Counted from the stretch's first letter, positions 15,047-22,973 are shown. The stretch: 32,372 nt of DNA from Elusimicrobiota bacterium (GCA_026388125.1 JAPLKJ010000274.1:1-32372), one strand, 5' to 3'. A program made the numbers and translations. Notes: generated by a model from the letters alone, not told the origin.

Positions 15047-15643
15047 ATGCCGGCGCCGTCTCAAGGGCGGCGGCGGCGCGGCCTATTTATGATCCCTGTA
15101 CTGATGCTTTTCCTTATTCCCGTCGGCGGCGGCATCCCCGCCGGGGTGCTGCTGGCGCGCAGCCACGCCCTGGCCTGGCCGGTGACGGCCGGGCTTTATT
15201 TCGTCTCGGACGTGATACTGGCGCTGCTGTTCGAGCCGGTGCTCCGGCTGCTCATCCTGGCGGGCCGGAAAATAAACTTTATCGCGCGGGCGGCGGAGAT
15301 TATGCGCGCGGCCATGAGCCGGACCACGGCGCATTACGGCGGCGCGGGGCCGTTCGCGCTGATCATGATAGCTTTCGGAGTGGACCCGATGACGGGCCGC
15401 GCGGCGGCGGCGGCGGCCGGGCACGGCTTTATAGCGGGCTGGGCGATAGCCATCGCCGGCGATATGCTGTATTTTGGCGTGGTCATGGCGGCCACCCTGC
15501 GGCTGAACTCCGCGCTGGGCGACCCCAACCGGACCATGTGGGTGATACTGGCCGCCATGTTCCTGCTGCCGGTCGTGGTGCGGCGTTTCAAAGCGGCGTA
15601 CACGCGCCGCGGGAACCTGTTCTGCCGAAGCACTATCACGTGA
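15047..15643 (+). CDS. Multi-pass inner membrane protein of unknown function
   Basis: A 198-residue protein with a basic N-terminus (SQGRRRRG) and about five hydrophobic helices. Helix-breaking GGGIPAGVLL is in the first, and AFGVDPMTGRAAAAAAGHGF lies between the third and fourth. The basic C-terminus (VVRRFKAAYTRRG) should face the cytoplasm. The repeated small-residue helices suggest a channel or small transporter, but I cannot name a family. The ATG at 15047 is chosen over the in-frame upstream ATG at 15011 because the latter lies inside the promoter. Confidence 0.7.
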   Translation: MPAPSQGRRRRGLFMIPVLMLFLIPVGGGIPAGVLLARSHALAWPVTAGLYFVSDVILALLFEPVLRLLILAGRKINFIARAAEIMRAAMSRTTAHYGGAGPFALIMIAFGVDPMTGRAAAAAAGHGFIAGWAIAIAGDMLYFGVVMAATLRLNSALGDPNRTMWVILAAMFLLPVVVRRFKAAYTRRGNLFCRSTIT

Positions 15644-15652
15644 CATAAATAG

Positions 15653-15658
15653 TATAAT
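15653..15658 (+). promoter_or_regulatory. -10 box upstream of the VOC-fold gene
   Basis: A perfect TATAAT in an AT-rich patch, 12 nt before the ATG at 15671. The leader would be about 5 nt with no Shine-Dalgarno sequence. No clear -35. Confidence 0.45.
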
Positions 15659-15670
15659 ATAGATATCAAT

Positions 15671-16057
15671 ATGGTTTGCAATATAATCCTTTATGTACGG
15701 GACCAGGCGCGCAGCAGGGACTTTTACGCCCTGGCGCTCGCTCTGGCCCCGCAGCTTGACGTTCCCGGCATGACCGAGTTCGGGCTTTCCGCCGCCTGCG
15801 TGCTGGGGCTGATGCCGGAAAAAGGCATAAAAAGGCTGCTGCCGGGCATGCCTGACCCGGAGGCCGCCGCTGGCATACCGCGCGCCGAGGTATATCTTAC
15901 GGTCCCCGACCCCGCCGCGTTCCACGCGAGGGCGCTGGCGGCCGGCGCCACAGAGCTGAGCCCGCTGGCTCCGCGCGGCTGGGGGCATGAGGCGGCCTAC
16001 AGCCTGGACCCGGACGGCCATGTGCTGGCCTTCGCGCGGGCGATAGCGGAACGATAA
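15671..16057 (+). CDS. VOC-superfamily (glyoxalase/dioxygenase fold) protein
   Basis: A 128-residue protein with the paired beta-alpha-beta-beta-beta layout of the vicinal oxygen chelate fold. It begins NIILYVRDQARSRDFY, the usual first strand and helix. A second half starts at about 75 (EVYLTVPDPAAFHARALAAGA) and ends YSLDPDGHVLAFA, the standard DPDGH strand. Members include glyoxalases, dioxygenases and drug-binding proteins; the substrate is unknown. It lies just upstream of the ribosomal protein promoter with no terminator visible between them. Confidence 0.85.
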   Translation: MVCNIILYVRDQARSRDFYALALALAPQLDVPGMTEFGLSAACVLGLMPEKGIKRLLPGMPDPEAAAGIPRAEVYLTVPDPAAFHARALAAGATELSPLAPRGWGHEAAYSLDPDGHVLAFARAIAER

Positions 16058-16066
16058 AAATAGCGC

Positions 16067-16095
16067 TTTACATAATTTCAGCGTTTTGTTATAAT
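16067..16095 (+). promoter_or_regulatory. Main promoter of the ribosomal protein block
   Basis: TTTACA (16067-16072), 17-nt spacer, perfect TATAAT (16090-16095). It is the best promoter upstream of rplC and only 10 nt after the VOC-fold gene. Transcription should start near 16102, giving a leader of about 305 nt. Confidence 0.75.
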
Positions 16096-16101
16096 TAATC
16101 C

Positions 16102-16406
16102 GTACTAACTGCGGCAACGCCGCGGTTTCTTTGAAAAGAAGTTTTTATTTTACGCTGTCGCGTTCTTCGGAATACGGGCAGCGGCCCTATAGATGAAGCG
16201 GCCTTGATTTCCCTTCACCTGCGGGCTTAATCATAGAAACTAAAAATATTGTTTTGTTTAACCGGAACAGGAAATGTTCCGGAGCGGCCTGTTCGCCGTT
16301 TTTTCGGCCGCGCGGTACGCCCGTCGTTAACGACGGGATGTCTCCGCCGGTGCGGACCCGAACGGCGCAGTTTGGCGATCGAGAGGACAGTCAAGGAGCG
16401 GATCGT
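16102..16406 (+). promoter_or_regulatory. Structured 5' leader of the rplC operon, candidate r-protein or attenuation element
   Basis: This 349-nt gap (16058-16406) holds no convincing gene. The leader has at least four hairpins. H1 is a 9-bp stem, AACTGCGGC (16107-16115) with GCCGCGGTT (16119-16127), followed by TCTTTG. H2 is CCGGAACA (16262-16269) with TGTTCCGG (16275-16282), perfect. H3 lies at 16283-16300 and is followed by T-residues to 16304; an alternative pairing joins GCGGCC (16284-16289) with GGCCGC (16306-16311). H4 is CCCGTCG (16320-16326), loop TTAA, CGACGGG (16331-16337). H1 and H3 resemble weak terminators. A purine-rich tract and AAGGAG (16393-16398) follow. In E. coli the S10 leader is regulated by L4; a similar role here is inference. 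Confidence 0.6.
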
Positions 16407-17192
16407 ATGACAGAAGAAAACACAACACCCGCAGCCGCCGAGGCAAAGCCCGCGGCGCAGGAAATGCCCAAGAACCATAAATTTCTCGTCGGCCAGAAAA
16501 TGGGCATGACGCAGATCTTCGGCGCGGACGGTTCGCTTTACGGCGTGACCGTGGTGAAGGCCGGCCCGTGCCGCGTAGCCTATACCCGCACCAAAGAGAA
16601 AGACGGCTACCAGGCCGTCTGCCTGGGTTTCGGCCACAAGAAAGAGCAGCGCGCCAACGCGGCCGAGAAAGGCCTCGCGAAAAAGCTCGCCGCCGCGCCG
16701 CTCCAGCACCTTAAGGAATTCCGCGTCAACGACCTCGCCGGGGCCGCTCAGGGCCAGATAGCCGGCGTGGAACGGTTCGCCGAGGGCGAATACGTGGACC
16801 TGCAGGGCGTCTCCAAGGGCAAGGGTTTTGCCGGCGGCATGAAGCGCCATCACTTCGCCGGCGGTCCCGCTTCGCGCGGCGCCTCCGACAGGGAAAGGGC
16901 GCCGGGTTCGCTGGGTTCGCGCCGCTCGCTCGGGCGCGTTCTGCCCGGCCAGCGCATGGCGGGCCACATGGGCGACGTTACCGTGTCCGTCCAGAAGATG
17001 AAGGTCATAAAGATAATTGCCGAAGACAACCTGCTGCTGATCAACGGCGGCATCCCGGGCGCGGCCGGCAGCATGGTATACGTCATCAGCACCGTGAAGA
17101 AGGTCCCCAAACCCCCCGCGGCGGTCACGGGCAAGAAAGCCAAGAAAGAAGCCGCCAAGCCCGCGGCCAAGAAGCCGGCCGCTAAGAAATAA
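16407..17192 (+). CDS. rplC: 50S ribosomal protein L3
   Basis: L3 binds 23S rRNA early in assembly and lies near the peptidyl transferase centre. The core from HKFLVGQKMGMTQIF to VYVI is typical, including KGFAGGMKRHHFAGGPASRG and RAPGSLGSRRSLGRVLPGQ. Relative to the usual roughly 210 residues it has about 24 extra at the N-terminus (MTEENTTPAAAEAK...) and a Lys/Ala/Pro tail of about 30, giving 261. ATG 16407 is set by AAGGAG 8 nt upstream; an in-frame start at 16254 would lie in the structured leader and is rejected. First gene of the block; rpsJ is not upstream. Confidence 0.96.
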   Translation: MTEENTTPAAAEAKPAAQEMPKNHKFLVGQKMGMTQIFGADGSLYGVTVVKAGPCRVAYTRTKEKDGYQAVCLGFGHKKEQRANAAEKGLAKKLAAAPLQHLKEFRVNDLAGAAQGQIAGVERFAEGEYVDLQGVSKGKGFAGGMKRHHFAGGPASRGASDRERAPGSLGSRRSLGRVLPGQRMAGHMGDVTVSVQKMKVIKIIAEDNLLLINGGIPGAAGSMVYVISTVKKVPKPPAAVTGKKAKKEAAKPAAKKPAAKK

Positions 17193-17215
17193 CGCGGATC
17201 AGCCTGGAGAGAACA

Positions 17216-17845
17216 ATGGAAACAAAACTTTTGAACATAAAAGGAAAAGAAGTGGGTACGGCCAGCATGCCCGAGCCTATTTTTTCCGTCAGGCCCGACC
17301 AGCATTTCCTGCACGAGATAGTTAAGTATTATCTCGCCAACAAGCACCGCGGCACCGCGTGCACCAAGACCCGCGCCGAAGTCTCCGGAGGCGGCAAGAA
17401 GCCCTGGAAGCAGAAAGGCACGGGCCGTGCCCGCGCCGGCTCCACCCGCTCGCCGATCTGGCGCAAGGGCGGCGTGGTGTTCGGCCCCCGGCCCCGCTCG
17501 TTCCGCCAGTACCTGCCCATCCAGAAGCTCCGCCAGGGCCTGCTCGAAGCCCTGTCCGCCCGCTACGCCGACGGCGCCGTGCTGGTGATAGAGAACCTCA
17601 ATATGGACGTGGTCAAGACCAGCGCCCTCAACGACCTGCGCAAGATGCTGTCGCCCGGCGGCAAGCGCGTGCTGTTCGTTACCGACAAGACCGAGAAGAA
17701 TTTCGTGGCCGCTTCGAAGAACGTCGCGGAATTCGGCTGGATCCTGGCGAAGAACCTCAACGCCTACGAAGCGCTGCGCAACGATAAGCTCGTTTTCACG
17801 ACGGCCGCCCTCAAGGCGCTGACCGAAAACGTGAAGGAGAATTAA
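17216..17845 (+). CDS. rplD: 50S ribosomal protein L4
   Basis: L4 lines the peptide exit tunnel and binds 23S rRNA domain I; in some bacteria it also represses its own operon. The 209-residue length is normal. The tunnel-loop signature is visible at about 45-85 (KTRAEVSGGGKKPWKQKGTGRARAG, then SPIWRKGGVVFGP). The C-terminal NLNAYEALRNDKLVFT is typical. GGAGAG precedes the ATG, and the gap after rplC is 23 nt. A candidate autoregulator of the rplC leader by analogy with E. coli. Confidence 0.97.
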   Translation: METKLLNIKGKEVGTASMPEPIFSVRPDQHFLHEIVKYYLANKHRGTACTKTRAEVSGGGKKPWKQKGTGRARAGSTRSPIWRKGGVVFGPRPRSFRQYLPIQKLRQGLLEALSARYADGAVLVIENLNMDVVKTSALNDLRKMLSPGGKRVLFVTDKTEKNFVAASKNVAEFGWILAKNLNAYEALRNDKLVFTTAALKALTENVKEN

Positions 17846-17848
17846 ACC

Positions 17849-18139
17849 ATGAATTTTACGGAAGTTCTTATTTCCCCCATACTCAGCGAAAAAAGCGTGA
17901 CGATGAAGGACACGCAGAACCGCTACTGCTTCAGGGTCAACCCCAAAGCCAACAAGACCGAAATAAAAAAAGCCATAGAGACGCTTTTCAAGGTCACGGT
18001 AAAAGCCGTCAGGACCGCCAATATGCCCGGCAAGCTGCACAAAGTGGGCCGCCACGAGGGCTACCGCTCCGACTGGAAAAAGGCGATGGTAACGGTGAAG
18101 GCCGGCCAGAAGATCGACGTTACCGATCTGCCGAAGTAA
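17849..18139 (+). CDS. rplW: 50S ribosomal protein L23
   Basis: L23 sits at the tunnel exit and docks trigger factor and SRP. The 96-residue protein shows the usual start (LISPILSEKSVTMKD) and the KTEIKKAIETLFKVTVKAVRTANMPGK helix and strand. The short loop for 23S rRNA is followed by W-K-K-A-M-V-T-V. It begins 3 nt after the rplD stop, and GAAGGAGA at the end of rplD supplies the ribosome binding site, so translation is probably coupled. Confidence 0.97.
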   Translation: MNFTEVLISPILSEKSVTMKDTQNRYCFRVNPKANKTEIKKAIETLFKVTVKAVRTANMPGKLHKVGRHEGYRSDWKKAMVTVKAGQKIDVTDLPK

Positions 18140-18186
18140 GGCGGCGGACAAGAGTGCTTCAAGGACTATAAAAGGAAGAGAACGAT

Positions 18187-19026
18187 ATGCCAGTTAAATC
18201 ATTTAACCCCTACACACCCTCGCGGCGCACCATGCAGATCGCGGATTTCTCCGAGATCACCAAGACCACACCGGAAAAGAACCTCTCCACGGGCCTGCGC
18301 AAGCACGGCGGCCGCAACAACACCGGCATGATCATGGTCCGCCATCACGGCGGAGGCCATCGCCGCCGCTACCGCGACATAGATTTCAAGCGCGAGAAGT
18401 ACGGCGTGCCGGCGAAGGTGGCCGCTATCGAGTACGATCCCAACAGGAACGCCCGCATAGCGCTGCTGCATTACGCCGACGGCGACAAGCGCTACATCCC
18501 GGCCCCGCTGGGCCTGGGCGTGGGCGCCACCGTGGTAAGCGGCCCCAAGGCCGAGATACGCCTGGGCAACGCCCTGCCCATCACCAATATCCCCGACGGT
18601 ACGTTCATCCACGCCATAGAGATGATCCCCGGCAAAGGCGCCCAGTTCGTGCGCGCCGCCGGCACCCAGGCGCAGCTTATGGCCAAGGAGGGCGATTACG
18701 CCCTCGTCAAGATGCCTTCCGGCGAGATCCGCAAGGTCCTTAAGAACTGCATGGCCACCATCGGGCAGGTGGGCAATATCGAGCACAACACCATTTCCCT
18801 CGGCAAAGCCGGCCGGCAGCGCCACATCGGCGTGAAGCCCACGGTCCGCGGCGGCGCTATGAACGCCACCGACCATCCGCTGGGCGGCGGCCGCGGCAAG
18901 TCGAAGGGCAACAACGTTCCGCGCTCGCCGTGGAACCAGCCTTCCAAGGGCTACAAGACCAGGACCAAATCCAAGATCTGGGGCTGGATGATAGTGCAGG
19001 ACAGGCGCAAGTCTACCAACGCCTGA
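18187..19026 (+). CDS. rplB: 50S ribosomal protein L2
   Basis: L2 bridges the subunits and is needed for peptidyl transferase activity. The 279-residue length is standard. The N-terminal [19 protein letters not shown], the [20 protein letters not shown] segment and the C-terminal [20 protein letters not shown] are hallmarks; the last holds the conserved His close to the catalytic centre. AAAGGAAGAG precedes the ATG. Confidence 0.98.
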   Translation: MPVKSFNPYTPSRRTMQIADFSEITKTTPEKNLSTGLRKHGGRNNTGMIMVRHHGGGHRRRYRDIDFKREKYGVPAKVAAIEYDPNRNARIALLHYADGDKRYIPAPLGLGVGATVVSGPKAEIRLGNALPITNIPDGTFIHAIEMIPGKGAQFVRAAGTQAQLMAKEGDYALVKMPSGEIRKVLKNCMATIGQVGNIEHNTISLGKAGRQRHIGVKPTVRGGAMNATDHPLGGGRGKSKGNNVPRSPWNQPSKGYKTRTKSKIWGWMIVQDRRKSTNA

Positions 19027-19046
19027 TCGTACGGAGGATTATTTAA

Positions 19047-19334
19047 ATGAGCAGATCTTCTAAAAAGGGACCTTTCGTAAATCAGGGGCTGCTGGAAAAG
19101 ATCCAGAAAATGAACCTGGCCGGCGACAAGAAGCAGATAAAGACCTGGGCGCGCGCCTGCACGATAACCCCTGAGTTCATCGGGCACACGCTGATGGTCC
19201 ACAACGGGCGCAAATTCCTGCCCGTGTTCGTCAACGAGCGCATGGTCGGCCACAAGCTCGGCGAATTTTCCTTCACGCGCATCTTCAAGGGCCACGGCTC
19301 TTCGCATACGAAGGAAGCGACGTCCCTTACGTAA
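19047..19334 (+). CDS. rpsS: 30S ribosomal protein S19
   Basis: S19 binds the head of the small subunit next to S13 and contacts the A-site tRNA region. The 95 residues begin [16 protein letters not shown] and contain the signature [27 protein letters not shown]. Normal length. GGAGG lies upstream of the ATG and the gap from rplB is 20 nt. Confidence 0.98.
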   Translation: MSRSSKKGPFVNQGLLEKIQKMNLAGDKKQIKTWARACTITPEFIGHTLMVHNGRKFLPVFVNERMVGHKLGEFSFTRIFKGHGSSHTKEATSLT

Positions 19335-19376
19335 GGGCGCGGCAAACGTTCCAGGATCGGTCAAACGGAGAAATTT

Positions 19377-19736
19377 ATGGAAGCAAAATGCGTTCTCAGA
19401 TATCAGCGGTACGGCCGGCGCAAAGTGGCGCAGCTGCTCAGCGCGATAAAGGGGAAATCCCTTTTCGAGGCCGGGTACCTGCTGGCCAACACGCCCCGCG
19501 GCGCCACCACCGTGGTGCACAAGGCCATGCAGTCGGCCGGCGCGAACCTCTCGGTGAAGCTCGGTAAAAAGCTCGACCTCAAGAACATCTGGGTCAGCAC
19601 CGCGTTCGCCGACCAGGGCCCGATGAAGATGCTCAAGCGCGTGCAGCCCGGGCCCCAGGGCCGGGCGATGCCGTTCAAGAGAAAGATGTGCCATATCACC
19701 ATTATGGTTTCCGATACCAAGGAGGCGAAGCGCTAG
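19377..19736 (+). CDS. rplV: 50S ribosomal protein L22
   Basis: L22 lines the exit tunnel opposite L4. The 119-residue protein has the family's N-terminal helix region (KVAQLLSAIKGKSLFEAGYLL) and the C-terminal hairpin that reaches the tunnel wall (QPGPQGRAMPFKRKMCHITIMVSD). Its usual R-A-x-G/P-R-A motif appears as GPQGRAMPFKR. GGAG 7-10 nt upstream of the ATG. Confidence 0.97.
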   Translation: MEAKCVLRYQRYGRRKVAQLLSAIKGKSLFEAGYLLANTPRGATTVVHKAMQSAGANLSVKLGKKLDLKNIWVSTAFADQGPMKMLKRVQPGPQGRAMPFKRKMCHITIMVSDTKEAKR

Positions 19737-19749
19737 GCGCTGGTCTAAT

Positions 19750-20490
19750 ATGGGTCAAAAAATTCACCCCAGAGGTTTAAGGCTCGGCTACATCCAGGAC
19801 TGGCAGTCCCGCTGGTTCTCCCCGAAGAAGATGCCGGAGCTTATCCGCGAGGATTTCGAGATCAGGGCCATGGTCACGGAGCGCTTCCACCTGGCTTCCG
19901 TCAGCTGGGTCGACATCGAACGGGCCGGCGCTTACCTTAAGGTGAGCATCCACACCGCCCGCCCCGGCATAGTGATCGGCCGCAAAGGCACCGACATAGA
20001 GAATCTTAAGAAAGACGTCGAGAAGCTGACCGGCAGGAAAGTCTTCATTAACGTGTCCGAGATCAAGGTCCCCGAAATGGACCCCCGCCTGGTGGGGCAG
20101 TCCATAGCCCAGCAGCTCGAGAAGCGCATCTCCTTCAAGCGCGCCATCAAGCGCGGCATGGAGCGCACGATGGCTTCCGGCGCCCTGGGCATAAAAGTGA
20201 TGGCCTCCGGCCGCCTCGGCGGCGCGGAAATAGCGCGGCGCGAATGGTTCCGCAAGGGCCGCGTGCCCCTGCAGACGATCTCCGCCGATATCGATTACGG
20301 TTTGACCGAAGCCAACACCACGATGGGCAAGATCGGCATAAAGGTCTGGATCTTCAAGAAACTTTTCTTCGCGAAGACCCCCCGCGAGCTGCGCGAGCAG
20401 CTGATAAAGATGGAAGCCGAGAACCCCACCGAAATAAAGGTGATGGACGAGTCGGCGCAGGTGCGCCGCGAGGCGCAGCCCGGCGCGTAA
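19750..20490 (+). CDS. rpsC: 30S ribosomal protein S3
   Basis: S3 forms part of the mRNA entry channel and its helicase activity. The 246-residue protein begins MGQKIHPRGLRLGYIQDW. The KH domain contains V-I-G-R-K-G-T-D-I at about 76-84, and the C-terminal domain has GRLGGAEIARREWFRKGRVPLQTISADIDYG. The C-terminal tail is short, Glu-rich and variable. The ribosome binding site is weak; the only GGAGG lies inside the end of rplV, so translational coupling is likely. Confidence 0.98.
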   Translation: MGQKIHPRGLRLGYIQDWQSRWFSPKKMPELIREDFEIRAMVTERFHLASVSWVDIERAGAYLKVSIHTARPGIVIGRKGTDIENLKKDVEKLTGRKVFINVSEIKVPEMDPRLVGQSIAQQLEKRISFKRAIKRGMERTMASGALGIKVMASGRLGGAEIARREWFRKGRVPLQTISADIDYGLTEANTTMGKIGIKVWIFKKLFFAKTPRELREQLIKMEAENPTEIKVMDESAQVRREAQPGA

Positions 20491-20523
20491 GGCGTTGAAT
20501 CAGCAGTTTAAGGAGATTTAGCC

Positions 20524-20940
20524 ATGTTGATGCCAAAACGAGTAAAATACCGCAAAACGCATTCCGCCCCGCGCATTAAGGGCGTTGCCAAACGCGGAAC
20601 CACGCTGGCCTTCGGCCAGTTCGGCCTGAAGGCGCTCGAGCCGCGCTGGATAACCGCCCGCCAGATAGAAGCCTGCCGCGTATGCATAGTCCGCTACCTG
20701 CGCAAGAAAGGCAAGATCTGGATACGCATATTCCCCGACAAGGCCGTGACCAAGCACCCCGCCGAAACCCGCATGGGTAAAGGTAAGGGCGCCCCGGACC
20801 ATTGGGTTGCCGTCGTGAAGCCGGGCCGGATGCTTTTCGAGATCGAAGGCCTGGACCTGGCGACCGCGAAAGAGGCTTTTACCCGGGCCGGCCACAAGCT
20901 GCCCATCAGCACGCGCTTCGTGTCGCGCGACGAAAATTAG
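20524..20940 (+). CDS. rplP: 50S ribosomal protein L16
   Basis: L16 organises the A-site region of the large subunit. The 138-residue protein starts [15 protein letters not shown] and carries [23 protein letters not shown] and [22 protein letters not shown], all canonical. AAGGAG 7-12 nt upstream of the ATG. Confidence 0.98.
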   Translation: MLMPKRVKYRKTHSAPRIKGVAKRGTTLAFGQFGLKALEPRWITARQIEACRVCIVRYLRKKGKIWIRIFPDKAVTKHPAETRMGKGKGAPDHWVAVVKPGRMLFEIEGLDLATAKEAFTRAGHKLPISTRFVSRDEN

Positions 20941-20960
20941 GAAGGAGCCTCACCGCTATT

Positions 20961-21191
20961 ATGAAAAGAAAAGACAAAGAAAATCTTAAAAACATGTCGG
21001 ATACCGAACTGAAGGTGCAGGCCGCTGACCTTAAGAAGAACATATTCCAGCTTAAGTTCAAGCGGATCACGGCGCCCGTGGAAAACCCGGTGCAGATGCG
21101 TCTTGCCCGCCGCAAGATAGCGCTGATCAATACCGTGCTCCGGCAGAGAGAACTGGCCGTGGCAAAGACCGCCGCAGAGGTTAAAAAATGA
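20961..21191 (+). CDS. rpmC: 50S ribosomal protein L29
   Basis: L29 is a small helical hairpin at the tunnel exit beside L23. The 76-residue product has the typical LKNMSDTELKVQAADLKKNIFQLKFKR and the LARRKIALINTVLRQREL helix. The frame is open farther upstream, but ATG 20961 is the family start and has AAGGAG 13 nt before it. Its stop overlaps the rpsQ start (ATGA). Confidence 0.95.
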   Translation: MKRKDKENLKNMSDTELKVQAADLKKNIFQLKFKRITAPVENPVQMRLARRKIALINTVLRQRELAVAKTAAEVKK

Positions 21192-21463
21192 CAAACGAGA
21201 AAACCGAAGAAAGAGGGAACAGGAAAGTTTTGCGCGGAATAGTGCTTTCGGACAAGATGGCCAAGACCCGCGTGGTCAGCGTGGAGCACGTGGTCAACCA
21301 CGCCTTCTACAGCAAGACCCTGAGGCGCCATCACAAGTTTTACGCGCACGACGAGGCCAACGAGTCGAAGAGCGGCGACCTGGTGGAGATCACCAGCACC
21401 CGCCCCCTGTCGGCCCTCAAGCGCTGGCGGATAAGCCGCATAGTAGAGAAAGCCGCGCGGTAA
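21188..21463 (+). CDS. rpsQ: 30S ribosomal protein S17
   Basis: S17 is an early-binding OB-fold protein of the small subunit. The 91-residue product contains KVLRGIVLSDKMAKTRVVSVEHVVNHAFYSKTLRRHHKFYAHDE and ends ALKRWRISRIVEKA, typical of the family. It overlaps rpmC by 4 nt, a sign of coupled translation. Confidence 0.97.
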   Translation: MTNEKTEERGNRKVLRGIVLSDKMAKTRVVSVEHVVNHAFYSKTLRRHHKFYAHDEANESKSGDLVEITSTRPLSALKRWRISRIVEKAAR

Positions 21464-21505
21464 ATTCCCGGCCTGCGCCCGCGGGAGCGGGGGCGGAAGG
21501 GAATT
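21463..21505 (+). promoter_or_regulatory. Two-tier hairpin in the rpsQ-rplN gap
   Basis: Outer stem AATTCCC (21463-21469) with GGGAATT (21499-21505); inner stem CCCGC (21478-21482), loop GGGA, GCGGG (21487-21491). No T-run follows, so it is not a terminator. It lies where the classical spc operon begins (rplN) and may be a processing or regulatory structure. Confidence 0.4.
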
Positions 21506-21531
21506 AGCCTAAGAATAACGGAGAAAGCTTT

Positions 21532-21900
21532 ATGATACAGCTCAGATCAATGTTGAACGTCGCCGACAATTCCGGAGCGAGGAAGCTTATGTGCTTCCAC
21601 GTGATGGGCGGCAGCTACCGCCGCTACGCCTTCCTCGGGGACACCATAGTGTGCTCGGTGAAGGAAGCCACTCCCCACGCCGCCATAAAGAAAGGCGAAG
21701 TGGTAAAGGCCGTGGTGGTAAGAGTACGCAAGGAGACCCGCCGCAAGGACGGGTCTTATATAAGGTTTGACGATAACGCCGTCTGCGTGATAGACGAGAA
21801 CGGCGAACCCAAGGGCACCCGCGTCTTCGGACCGGTGGCCAGGGAACTGCGCGCCAAGAACTTCCTGAAAATAGTCTCACTGGCGCCGGAAGTCATTTAA
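21532..21900 (+). CDS. rplN: 50S ribosomal protein L14
   Basis: L14 contributes to the intersubunit face and binds 23S rRNA and L19. The 122-residue length is standard. [27 protein letters not shown] and the C-terminal [28 protein letters not shown] are diagnostic. CGGAGAAAG precedes the ATG after a structured 68-nt gap. Confidence 0.98.
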   Translation: MIQLRSMLNVADNSGARKLMCFHVMGGSYRRYAFLGDTIVCSVKEATPHAAIKKGEVVKAVVVRVRKETRRKDGSYIRFDDNAVCVIDENGEPKGTRVFGPVARELRAKNFLKIVSLAPEVI

Positions 21901-21911
21901 AAGGCGGGAAT

Positions 21912-22220
21912 ATGCTGAAACTAAAGAAAAAAGACATGGTCCTTGTCATAGCCGGCAAGGATAAGGGCAAGAAAGGCGAAATTAAGGAGATCCGGCCGGG
22001 CGACCGCAAGGTCACGGTGATGGGCATTAATATCGTCTCCAAGCACAAGAAGACCACCAAGGACAAACCGGGAGGCATTCACAAGATCGAAGCCCCGATG
22101 GATATCTCGAACGTCAAACTGGTCTGCCCCAAGTGCGGCAAGCCCGCCAGGGTCAAGGTCGTGATACAGGGCGGTGACAAGCTGCGCGCCTGCAAGGAAT
22201 GCGGCGAAGTTATAGTTTAA
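21912..22220 (+). CDS. rplX: 50S ribosomal protein L24, zinc-ribbon form
   Basis: L24 starts assembly of the large subunit. The KOW region is at about 5-33 (KKKDMVLVIAGKDKGKKGEIKEIRPGD). The C-terminal part carries C72-x2-C75 and C94-x2-C97, a zinc ribbon seen in some L24 proteins and lost in others. The 102 residues are a normal length. It begins 11 nt after rplN. Confidence 0.97.
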   Translation: MLKLKKKDMVLVIAGKDKGKKGEIKEIRPGDRKVTVMGINIVSKHKKTTKDKPGGIHKIEAPMDISNVKLVCPKCGKPARVKVVIQGGDKLRACKECGEVIV

Positions 22221-22235
22221 AAGAGGTAATTTTAA

Positions 22236-22955
22236 ATGGCGAAGGAAATAAAGCAGGACAATAAGCCGGAAAAGAAACTGGAAAAGAAACCGGTACATCA
22301 GCAGGAAAAGAAGAACAAAGAGGCCATCAAGGCCCAGCAGTCTTCCGTAGTGCTCGTGCACGGGCCCGTGATCCCGATGCCCAAGGACTACAAAGTGCGC
22401 CTGAAAGAGGCCTACAACACCCAGGTGCTGCCGGCGCTGATGAAAGATTTCGACCTGAAATCCCCGATGGCCGCCCCGAAGATAACGAAGATCGTCATCA
22501 ACATCGGCGTCTCCGAGGCCAAGGAGAACATCCAGGCGCTGGACCTGGCCAAGGAAGACCTTACGCTGATCTCCGGCCAGACGCCGCAGGTGAAGCGCGC
22601 CAAGAAGTCGATCTCGAACTTCAAACTGCGCGAAGGCATGCCCATCGCCGTGCGCGTTACGCTGCGCGGCGCCCGCATGTTCGAGTTCCTGGACCGCTTC
22701 ATCTCGCTGTCCGTGCCCAGGATCCGCGACTTCCAGGGGTTCGATCCCAGGCTCTTCGACGGCCGCGGCAACATGAACATCGGCCTCAAGGAACACCACA
22801 TTTTCCCGGAAGTGAACATGGAAAAATCCCCCAAAGCCCGCGGGATGAACATCTCCTTCGTTACTACCGCCGGAGACAACAAGAAAGGCCAGGCCCTGCT
22901 GGAGTATCTCGGCCTGCCGTTCAAGAAACCCAAGGTTGAGCAGCCCCGCGCTTAA
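22236..22955 (+). CDS. rplE: 50S ribosomal protein L5 with N-terminal extension
   Basis: L5 binds 5S rRNA and contacts P-site tRNA. The core begins at about residue 50 (PKDYKVRLKEAYNTQVLPALM) and runs through KITKIVINIGVSEAKEN, the GQTPQVKRAKKSISNFKLREG loop and NIGLKEHHIFPEV. The family is about 180 residues; this one has 239. The excess is a charged, Lys/Glu/Gln-rich N-terminal arm of about 50 residues. AGAGGTAA precedes the ATG. The first in-frame Met in the core lies inside a conserved helix, so the extension appears genuine. Confidence 0.96.
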   Translation: MAKEIKQDNKPEKKLEKKPVHQQEKKNKEAIKAQQSSVVLVHGPVIPMPKDYKVRLKEAYNTQVLPALMKDFDLKSPMAAPKITKIVINIGVSEAKENIQALDLAKEDLTLISGQTPQVKRAKKSISNFKLREGMPIAVRVTLRGARMFEFLDRFISLSVPRIRDFQGFDPRLFDGRGNMNIGLKEHHIFPEVNMEKSPKARGMNISFVTTAGDNKKGQALLEYLGLPFKKPKVEQPRA

Positions 22956-22973
22956 GGATAAAGGAGAAAATTT

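Noticed and set aside
16193-16207. Leader peptide MKRP in the rplC leader
   Set aside because: Four codons without a ribosome binding site or regulatory codon run; not distinguishable from chance.
16254-16406. N-terminal extension of L3 by 51 residues from an upstream start
   Set aside because: The extra part spans the hairpins of the leader, has no family similarity, and a clear AAGGAG sits before ATG 16407.
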